DNA of 9,053 nt. It comes from a bacterium. GTDB taxonomy: Bacteria > Electryoneota > RPQS01. The stretch covers positions 1 to 9,053 of the forward strand of contig JAHIZR010000129.1 of the NCBI GenBank assembly GCA_018814465.1, given 5' to 3'. This document shows, piece after piece, positions 1 through 6,175 of this stretch. The position numbers and the translations under genes were made by a program. Positions within the stretch are counted from its first letter, which is position 1, and the number at the start of each line of letters is the position of its first letter. The notes under the pieces were generated by a model. The model made no database searches and was not told the DNA's origin. It saw only the letters and a program-made list of their open reading frames with translations.

Positions 1-1
1 C

Positions 2-2584
2 AGCGCGCATACGATTACCGGCAGCTTCGACGGTGCCCGGGGCGCCTTTGCGATAGATTTAGATGATGATGGCGATATGGATGTACTTGGCGCGGCTGAA
101 TATGCCGACGATATCGCCTGGTGGGAAAACGACGGCAGCCAGAACTTCACTGAGCACACGATTAACGCTGCCTTCGACGGAGCCTATGCGGTCTGTGCTG
201 AGGATTTAGACGACGACGGCGACAAAGATGTAATCGGTGTCGCCTACAACGGCGACGATGTTTACTGGTGGGAAAACGACGGCGCTGAATCGTTTACGCA
301 ACACACACTGCTGGCACTGAACGGTCCATGCAGCGTGATGACGGAAGATATCGACGGAGACAATGATCCTGATATTCTGGTGGCAGCCCGGGTCGGCGGC
401 TACGTTACCTGGTATGAAAACCGCGGCCTGCGCGCTTTTCAATATCATCATTTGACGACAAGCTTGGGAGGAGCCTATTCGGCATTTGCGGCGGATGTAA
501 CCGGCGATGGGCATGTCGATGTTTTTGCCTCAGCGGCTTCGCTGGGCTTAGTTGCCTGCTTTGAAAACAACGCGGATTGTCCTTATCATGAGTTCTTGAT
601 CGGATCGGCCACGCAGGCTTACAGCCTTGATGTAGTGGATTTCAATAGTGATGAACGTCCGGATGTATTTGTGAATGGATACCAATTTGTCGGCTGGCTG
701 GAGAATGAAGGTGGTAATAGTTACATCGAGAGGCTTGCTTCGGACACCTCCTATAGCTACTTCGGCTGCGCCGCTGATGTCAATGGAGATGCAAGCCTTG
801 ATATCATAACCGCGAGTACTAATTGGCAGGCAATTCATGTGTATGAGAATACGGGAGAAGGCTTTTCCGGCTACCAGCTTGCCGGTTCAATCGTTTCTCC
901 ACTCTCGACTATCGCCGCTGATCTTGATGGCGACGAAGATAATGATATTGTTTGCGCAATGACTGGGTCGTACGAAGTCCGGTGGTATGAAAACCTTGGT
1001 GGCAGAGCATGGGCCGAGCACGTTTTGGCTGCGAATATTTCTTCCTACGAATTGCATGCCGTTGACATTGATGACGACAACGACATTGATTTGCTGGCCG
1101 CCGACTATTATAATGATCGGATCCTGTGGTGGGAAAACCTGGGCGGCGGATCATGGAGCGAGAATACTCTGGCGGCGGATTACAATAGTCCCTATTCAGT
1201 ATACAGCACGGATCTGGATCTCGATGGTGATTTTGATATTCTTAGTTCAGCCAGTGCGGATAATGTCATCACATGGTGGGAAAACGATGGCAGTGAAGTC
1301 TTCACGCGCCATGATCTTGCGGCGTCTTCTCCTCCGTGGGCTGTTCGGACTGCCGACTGGGATCTTGACGGCGACATAGACATTTTCAGCTCCAGTTCCT
1401 CCGGTGGAACGATCACGCGGTGGGAGAACAACGGACTAATGGCATTTATTCCAAGCATTTTCATCTCAGGAGGTGTCGGTAATTACGCAATTCGCCTTGC
1501 GGATGTAGATCAGGATTGGGATCCCGACCTGTTGGCCGCACAACAAGGAGGAGTCGTTCTATTCACCAATGAATTGCCGCATGACCTCACACTGACCGAA
1601 CCCAACGGCGGGGAAACATGGCTGGTTTCTCAGAATGATACGGTGCGCTGGACGAGCTTGGGCTATCCCGGTCCGGTGAAGATTGAACTAAACAGAAATT
1701 ATCCAGTGGGTGAATGGGAGATGCTGGCTGACAGCATTGAGAACGACGGCGAAGAAGTATTCTGGACAACGGAGCCAGTGTCCGGCAACTGCCGGATTCG
1801 AGTCTCCTCATGGATCGGTCACCTGATAGATGAATCGGATGCGGATTTCTCGATCTCCACGTCGCAGGGGTATCTGGCTCCTGTGCTGCCGGAGACGCCG
1901 TCAGTGGCCGTGCAAAACTGGAACACAGGCAGTCATGAATGTCCCGAAACGGCGGTCGTGACATACAAGCTGAAGAACTTCGGCAGTCAGAACATCACGA
2001 TAACGGATATTGATTTGTATAGCGGTGCCCACTTCTTTGTTGAGCAGGATTGTCCCGCGCTTGTAGAATTGATGCCGGGTGAAGTCAGCGCTTGTACCCT
2101 CGCGGTTTATTTTGACGCGCAGTTCGACGGTACATTTAGCGATACTTTGCTGCTGCAGACGAACGCTTCCAATGCTGTGAATGGCTATGTCCGCATTCCG
2201 CTGACCGGAACGCAATACTCAACTCCGACAGCACCTGAAGTGGTAATTACAGAGGAGGGAATTAACGCACGCCTGTCATGGGATCCGATTGAAGAGTCGA
2301 TCGGTGAGTGCCCGGTGGAGATCACAGCGTATCTGGTTTTCTATGCTGACAATTCCGAAGGTCCTTATCTGTTCCATGGTCTGACAACTGATACAACTTA
2401 TCTGCATACAGGAGTCGTACACTTTGCGCCGGCCATGTACTACCATATGCTGACAACCACTGAGGAATTACCGTTGTTGATGTCCCTGCCTGTCGACGGC
2501 ACGCTAACGGAAGAAGCTTTCCTGAAACTATATCGGTCACCAATCAAGGCAATAGCAACGGGTGAATTGAAGTTTAAGAAATAG
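2..2584 (+). CDS. VCBS/FG-GAP repeat surface or secreted protein, 5' end missing
   Basis: The reading frame is open from base 2 to the TAG at 2582-2584 (860 residues seen), so the real start lies before the window; the ATG at 77 lies inside a repeat and is not the start. The visible N-terminal 530 or so residues are eleven repeats of 46-49 residues, each with a calcium-loop-like D-x-D-x-D-G-x-x-D followed by W-W/Y-E-N. This is the FG-GAP/VCBS beta-propeller pattern. Next come a P-N-G-G-E-T-W domain (nt about 1585-1860), a domain like the choice-of-anchor/ASH type (about 1905-2215, with N-F-G-S-Q-N-I-T-I-T) and an Fn3-like domain (about 2230-2475). The protein ends in a lysine-rich tail (G-E-L-K-F-K-K) with no recognisable sorting domain. 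Such proteins are usually extracellular and bind ligands or surfaces; the actual partner cannot be read from sequence. Family assignment is firm, function open. Confidence 0.9.
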   Translation, partial: SAHTITGSFDGARGAFAIDLDDDGDMDVLGAAEYADDIAWWENDGSQNFTEHTINAAFDGAYAVCAEDLDDDGDKDVIGVAYNGDDVYWWENDGAESFTQHTLLALNGPCSVMTEDIDGDNDPDILVAARVGGYVTWYENRGLRAFQYHHLTTSLGGAYSAFAADVTGDGHVDVFASAASLGLVACFENNADCPYHEFLIGSATQAYSLDVVDFNSDERPDVFVNGYQFVGWLENEGGNSYIERLASDTSYSYFGCAADVNGDASLDIITASTNWQAIHVYENTGEGFSGYQLAGSIVSPLSTIAADLDGDEDNDIVCAMTGSYEVRWYENLGGRAWAEHVLAANISSYELHAVDIDDDNDIDLLAADYYNDRILWWENLGGGSWSENTLAADYNSPYSVYSTDLDLDGDFDILSSASADNVITWWENDGSEVFTRHDLAASSPPWAVRTADWDLDGDIDIFSSSSSGGTITRWENNGLMAFIPSIFISGGVGNYAIRLADVDQDWDPDLLAAQQGGVVLFTNELPHDLTLTEPNGGETWLVSQNDTVRWTSLGYPGPVKIELNRNYPVGEWEMLADSIENDGEEVFWTTEPVSGNCRIRVSSWIGHLIDESDADFSISTSQGYLAPVLPETPSVAVQNWNTGSHECPETAVVTYKLKNFGSQNITITDIDLYSGAHFFVEQDCPALVELMPGEVSACTLAVYFDAQFDGTFSDTLLLQTNASNAVNGYVRIPLTGTQYSTPTAPEVVITEEGINARLSWDPIEESIGECPVEITAYLVFYADNSEGPYLFHGLTTDTTYLHTGVVHFAPAMYYHMLTTTEELPLLMSLPVDGTLTEEAFLKLYRSPIKAIATGELKFKK
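44..1590 (+). repeat. Eleven tandem VCBS/FG-GAP repeat units within the coding sequence
   Basis: The units are about 140-147 bases each and can be lined up by the acidic loop and the following W/Y-E-N motif. Some motifs are also close at DNA level: the stretch encoding W-W-E-N-D-G is identical over 18 bases at 119-136 and 266-283, and differs by one base at 1274-1291. Loops in units 1, 2, 9 and 10 fit D-x-D-x-D-G-D-x-D well, while units 5 (D-F-N-S-D-E-R-P-D) and 6 (D-V-N-G-D-A-S-L-D) are degenerate. More units probably lie upstream of the window. Confidence 0.85.
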
Positions 2585-2610
2585 AGATTTCCCCAAGTTC
2601 TGATTACCTC

Positions 2611-2639
2611 TTGCGTTCCCGCTAAAACATAGGTATAAT
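2611..2639 (+). promoter_or_regulatory. Sigma70-type promoter ahead of the transporter gene
   Basis: TTGCGT at 2611-2616 and a perfect TATAAT at 2634-2639 are separated by exactly 17 bases. Transcription would start near 2646, giving a leader of about 70 bases before the transporter ATG. It lies 26 bases after the stop of the repeat protein, with no visible terminator between, so some read-through from upstream is possible. Confidence 0.6.
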
Positions 2640-2684
2640 TAGAAGAGAGCGAAAACTGACATCTCTGCTAAACAACTGAAAGGT

Positions 2685-2720
2685 ATGAGTTTATTTATGG
2701 TCGTCCAGGCAAGCATATGA
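2685..2720 (+). CDS. Possible 11-codon leader ORF overlapping the transporter start
   Basis: This frame encodes M-S-L-F-M-V-V-Q-A-S-I and stops at TGA 2718-2720, sharing the ATGA overlap with the transporter ATG at 2717. It sits just downstream of the candidate promoter. AGG at 2681-2683 lies too close to ATG 2685 (one base) for a good ribosome site, but is 13 bases from the internal in-frame ATG at 2697. The geometry would suit translational coupling, yet an ORF this short can arise by chance. No function is claimed. Confidence 0.25.
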   Translation: MSLFMVVQASI

Positions 2721-3607
2721 TCCAGTGGACGGCCTTTCTTTATTTGGGCGTCATCGCTTGGGGGACATCCTTCCTGTGGATTAAGATCGCCCTGCGTGAG
2801 CTTGACCCGCTGACACTGGTGATGTGGCGCGTGCTGTTCGGTGTGATCACGGTAGGAATTACGATACTCCTTGCCCGGAAACGAATAATCTGGAAGGGCC
2901 GGCAGTTCTGGATTCCGGCACTGCTGGGAATAACCGGAACGGCGATTCCTATTTCCATGATTTCCTGGGCGGAGCTGCGCATCGATTCCGGGATCGCCGG
3001 GATTCTCAACGGCACCATGCCGATCTGGACGATCCTGATCGCCCATTTCGCGATTCAGGATGATCGACTTACCTTGTCGAAGATTTCGGGAATTCTTATC
3101 GGATTCGCCGGAATGTATCTGCTGCTGAATCCCGATGTCGGTGTGGCACGTGATGTTGTCGGTCAGCTTGCCGTCGTAGCGGCGGCCATGCTGTATGCCG
3201 CTTCAACGGTCATGACCAAGCGCTACCTGCGCGGAGTCCATTCGCAGCAGATTACCCTGCCGTCACTCCTTTCCGCATTGGCATTGATGCTCGTCCTGAC
3301 TATAAGCTCAACCGGTAAGATTACTATCCCCCATAAACCCATGACTTGGATCGCCTGCGGATGGATGGGAATCGTCGGCATGGGTTTGGCACAGCAGGTG
3401 TGGTTCTGGTTGATCGGTCACTGGTCGGCTTCACGTCTTTCCATGGTAACCTATGTGTTCCCGGTGGCGGCGCTGACTTTGGGAGTTATTTTCCTCGGTG
3501 AGCGCGTATCATGGGAACTGATTGTCGGCGGCGGCATGATTATCGGTGGAATCATCCTTGTCAACCGTTCCGCGGCGACCCGAATCACTCCAATTATTTC
3601 CACATAG
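2717..3607 (+). CDS. EamA/DMT-superfamily transporter (drug/metabolite transporter)
   Basis: This is a 296-residue polytopic inner-membrane protein, the usual length for the ten-helix EamA (formerly DUF6) family, which moves small metabolites across the cytoplasmic membrane; the substrate cannot be predicted. Two EamA repeats are visible. The first begins with the characteristic W-G-T-S-F-L-W-I-K near residue 15 and ends near L-I-G-F-A-G-M-Y-L-L-L (about 127-137). The second starts at G-Q-L-A-V-V-A-A-A-M-L-Y-A and ends with the hallmark L-G-E-R-V-S-W followed by a glycine-rich helix (about 260-282). The N terminus begins directly at the first helix, supporting this ATG; a weak AGG lies 7 bases upstream. 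The TAG stop lies 26 bases before the next gene, so the two may share a transcript from the promoter at 2611. Confidence 0.9.
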   Translation: MIQWTAFLYLGVIAWGTSFLWIKIALRELDPLTLVMWRVLFGVITVGITILLARKRIIWKGRQFWIPALLGITGTAIPISMISWAELRIDSGIAGILNGTMPIWTILIAHFAIQDDRLTLSKISGILIGFAGMYLLLNPDVGVARDVVGQLAVVAAAMLYAASTVMTKRYLRGVHSQQITLPSLLSALALMLVLTISSTGKITIPHKPMTWIACGWMGIVGMGLAQQVWFWLIGHWSASRLSMVTYVFPVAALTLGVIFLGERVSWELIVGGGMIIGGIILVNRSAATRITPIIST

Positions 3608-3618
3608 CAACTTACGAT

Positions 3619-3625
3619 AAAAGGA
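3619..3625 (+). promoter_or_regulatory. Ribosome binding site fixing the start of the first protease
   Basis: AAAAGGA ends about 9 bases before ATG 3634. The same frame is open back to 3511 inside the transporter gene, but only the ATG at 3634 is followed directly by a signal peptide and preceded by this site, so it is taken as the start. Confidence 0.65.
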
Positions 3626-3633
3626 CTGATACG

Positions 3634-6018
3634 ATGAGAATGAAAAGTAATGCTGTAGTAAAACCGGTTTACGCTTTTATTATGATCTTTTGCCTGTTGA
3701 TGACGGCTCTGCCGGCACAGGCGCAGATCAGCGCGGGCGGAACTCCGCCGAGTCAGCTCTACGCCTTGCGCAGCACGATCCCGACGGAACAGATGCCTTT
3801 AGTGAATGCTCAGGATTATCTGGCGGAAGACGCGCTGCTTCCAAAGGACGAAGCGAATCGCTTTGGAGTTCCTTTTGAAGTATCGCTGAATCTGAACAAC
3901 TCCGGTGTCTGGACTAATCTTCCCGACGGCGGACGACTCTGGCAGCTGCGCATCACCGCACCGGGAGCGTTCTCGATTAATCTGGTTTACGATGAATTCT
4001 ATATGCCGGAGGACGCGCAGTTCTTTATCTATAATGAGAACTATGCCTTCGTGATCGGCGCCTTCACAAGTTCAAACAACAAGGATCACGGCATGTTCGG
4101 AACCCAGCCCGTGCCCGGCGATATTTCGATTCTGGAATACTATGAACCGACGGATGTGCGCGGCCAGGGGCGGCTCTCGGTTATGCGTGTGGTGCATGCA
4201 TATCGCAATATGTTCGGATACACGGATAACCTTGATGCCTTTGGTGAAAGTGGCTCCTGCAACAACAATGTTGCCTGCGATGACGAGTGGAACGATCAGG
4301 AGCGCGGAGTCGTCATGCTGCTGACCTCGGGCGGTTGGCGGTATTGCTCCGGCTCATTGATCAACAATACCAACAATGACGGAACGCCTTATGTGTTGAC
4401 GGCTAACCATTGCAGTCCTGCTGCAACGGATGTGGCAATGTTCAATTATCAGAGTCCAACCTGCACACCGAACACGGACGGTCCGACCACACAAACGGTT
4501 TCCGGAACCACAACCCGCTTCAACAATTCGACATCTGACGGCTGGTTGATGGAGCTTTCTTCACCGGTTCCGCTGACGTATAATCCCTATTTCAACGGCT
4601 GGAATGCTAATGACGTCGCGGCATCGGCTTCGGTCGGCATTCATCATCCCAGCGGTGATGTGAAGAAAATCTCCTGGGATAATGATCCGACAACCAGTAC
4701 TTCCTACCTTGGAGAACCGATTCCGGGTGACGGTACTCACTGGCGTATCACGGCATGGGACGACGGCACGACGGAGGGCGGCTCTTCAGGTTCTCCCCTG
4801 TTTGATACGGACTACCGCATTACCGGACAGCTCCATGGCGGCTACGCGAGCTGCACGAGTATCACCAGTGATTGGTACGGCAAGTTTTCGCTGTCCATGA
4901 CGCTGGGTGCACGCACCTATCTTGATCCGTCCAGTTCCGGCATCATGACATTAGACGGTTACGATCCGAATGTCGCCGGACGGGTGCTCGGCGTCGTGCG
5001 GGATAGCGACAGTAATGAACCCATTCAAGGAGTGCTGGTGGCGGCTGTCGGCGGCGGATCAACGACAACAAATGGTCTTGGCGAATACACATTGCCGCTG
5101 CCGGACGGAACTTGGGATATTGATTACACAAAGCGCGGCTATGAACCACAAAGCATAACCGGAATCGTCATCACTGAAGGCTCAGAAGAAACCCGGAATG
5201 TTCTGATGCAGTCCATTCCGCTGATTATGGTGATGAACGAAGATTTCGAAAGCGGCGCATCCGGCTGGACGCATGAAGCTAATCCGAGTTGGGTGGACAA
5301 TTGGCATTTGTCGACTGAAGATGCCCATAACGGCAATACAAGTTATAAGTGCGGAGATACAGGAACCGGCAATTATTCCAATCTTTGTGATGCGCGGCTG
5401 ATCTCGCCTGTGCTGACAAGCCTTCCGGGTGACGCGGAGATGACGTTCGCCATGCGCATCGAATCGGAAATCTCCAGCTACTATCCTGATTCCGCTTATG
5501 ATGGCGGGATTATCGAGATGTCCGTCAACGGCGGAGCCTTTGCGCAGGTTACGCCCGAACAAAACTACACGAAGCGCTTCCGTTATACATCCGGCGGCGG
5601 CAGTCCAGTCTCCGGCCCTATGCCCGGACTATTCTGCTTCGCGGGCGATGCCCCCACATGGCTTCTTTATTCCGTCGATTTAACGGACTATGAAGGCGAT
5701 GACGTGCAGTTCCGCTTCCGCTTCGGATCGGACGCCGGCGCTGCCGATGAGGGCTGGTATATTGATGATGTGCAGGTGAAAGGCTACGGAGTGAATCTCG
5801 TCGATGTGACAGGGCTAACCATTACCGTGACCGGAAACGATGTGACTTTGCGTTGGGAGGATGACACGAATCCATACTACCGTATTTACAGCAGTGATGT
5901 TTCAGAAGGTGTTTTCATCGAAGAGGAAGGTTCCACTTCGGCGAATGAATTCACGATCGTCGACGGGGCGACGGAAGAGATTCGCTTCTACTATGTGGTG
6001 GGAGCATCCGCGCCTTAG
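3634..6018 (+). CDS. Secreted lysyl-endopeptidase-like S1 serine protease, copy 1
   Basis: A 794-residue exported protease. Residues 1-31 are a signal peptide (basic start, hydrophobic core, A-Q-A before Q-I-S-A-G-G). A propeptide-like region follows to about 203, then a trypsin-fold domain (about 204-445) that follows Achromobacter protease I closely. The triad is His259 (T-A-N-H-C), Asp302 (S-D-G-W-L-M-E-L) and Ser385 (G-S-S-G-S-P). Six cysteines (209, 215, 238, 260, 277, 407) match the three Lys-C disulfides, with the same 6- and 22-residue spacings. His401 (Q-L-H-G-G) and Asp413 (S-D-W-Y-G) match the Lys-C residues His210 and Asp225, so cleavage after lysine is predicted. Leu replaces Trp169. 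Then come a carboxypeptidase-regulatory-like domain (449-528), a MAM/jelly-roll-like domain (about 531-717, ending W-Y-I-D-D-V) and an Fn3-like domain to the end. No C-terminal sorting domain is seen. The tandem paralogue follows downstream. Confidence 0.9.
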   Translation: MRMKSNAVVKPVYAFIMIFCLLMTALPAQAQISAGGTPPSQLYALRSTIPTEQMPLVNAQDYLAEDALLPKDEANRFGVPFEVSLNLNNSGVWTNLPDGGRLWQLRITAPGAFSINLVYDEFYMPEDAQFFIYNENYAFVIGAFTSSNNKDHGMFGTQPVPGDISILEYYEPTDVRGQGRLSVMRVVHAYRNMFGYTDNLDAFGESGSCNNNVACDDEWNDQERGVVMLLTSGGWRYCSGSLINNTNNDGTPYVLTANHCSPAATDVAMFNYQSPTCTPNTDGPTTQTVSGTTTRFNNSTSDGWLMELSSPVPLTYNPYFNGWNANDVAASASVGIHHPSGDVKKISWDNDPTTSTSYLGEPIPGDGTHWRITAWDDGTTEGGSSGSPLFDTDYRITGQLHGGYASCTSITSDWYGKFSLSMTLGARTYLDPSSSGIMTLDGYDPNVAGRVLGVVRDSDSNEPIQGVLVAAVGGGSTTTNGLGEYTLPLPDGTWDIDYTKRGYEPQSITGIVITEGSEETRNVLMQSIPLIMVMNEDFESGASGWTHEANPSWVDNWHLSTEDAHNGNTSYKCGDTGTGNYSNLCDARLISPVLTSLPGDAEMTFAMRIESEISSYYPDSAYDGGIIEMSVNGGAFAQVTPEQNYTKRFRYTSGGGSPVSGPMPGLFCFAGDAPTWLLYSVDLTDYEGDDVQFRFRFGSDAGAADEGWYIDDVQVKGYGVNLVDVTGLTITVTGNDVTLRWEDDTNPYYRIYSSDVSEGVFIEEEGSTSANEFTIVDGATEEIRFYYVVGASAP

Positions 6019-6020
6019 AT

Positions 6021-6049
6021 TTGACAACAAGTACTCTGTCACAGATGAT
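6021..6049 (+). promoter_or_regulatory. Candidate promoter for the second protease
   Basis: A perfect TTGACA (6021-6026) begins two bases after the stop codon of the first protease. GATGAT (6044-6049, four of six -10 positions, including the key A and final T) follows after 17 bases. Transcription would start near 6056, leaving a leader of about 120 bases that contains the hairpin at 6080-6121. Confidence 0.45.
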
Positions 6050-6079
6050 GTGATTGATGGCAGCAGGTGGTTTACGGGG

Positions 6080-6121
6080 TTCCGGATAATTCATCTGCGA
6101 AGACTGGATGAATTTCCGGAA
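6080..6121 (+). other. Imperfect hairpin in the inter-protease gap
   Basis: TTCCGGATAATTCATC (6080-6095) pairs with GATGAATTTCCGGAA (6107-6121) over 15 base pairs with one bulged T (6087), around an 11-base loop. No T-tract follows, so it is not a standard intrinsic terminator. It could be a transcript-processing or stabilising structure, a leader element of the downstream gene or a protein-binding palindrome. The structure is read directly from the sequence; the role is unknown. Confidence 0.6.
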
Positions 6122-6175
6122 TGACAGATTACTAACAGATATTCATGATAACCAACGGTATCGGAGAGTCGCACC

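Noticed and set aside
987..1379. 130-residue alternative + frame within the repeat protein
   Set aside because: It is an out-of-frame shadow of the VCBS repeats, rich in Thr, Met and Ile from repeated GAT/GAC codons, with no ribosome site.
44..1590. Repeated DNA as a CRISPR or other non-coding repeat array
   Set aside because: The periodicity is fully explained by in-frame protein repeats, and the unit sequences differ at most positions.
3511..3633. Upstream extension of the first protease frame into the transporter gene
   Set aside because: It would overlap the transporter by 97 bases and place 41 residues ahead of an evident signal peptide. ATG 3634 has a ribosome site and begins the signal peptide directly.
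6080..6121. Hairpin as an intrinsic terminator of the first protease
   Set aside because: The stem is not GC-rich throughout, has a bulge and is followed by TGACAGATTAC rather than a T-run. It is kept only as an unassigned structure.
5861..6124. 87-residue frame crossing the end of the first protease into the gap
   Set aside because: It lies mostly in a wrong frame of the protease Fn3-like domain, with no start signal or recognisable features.
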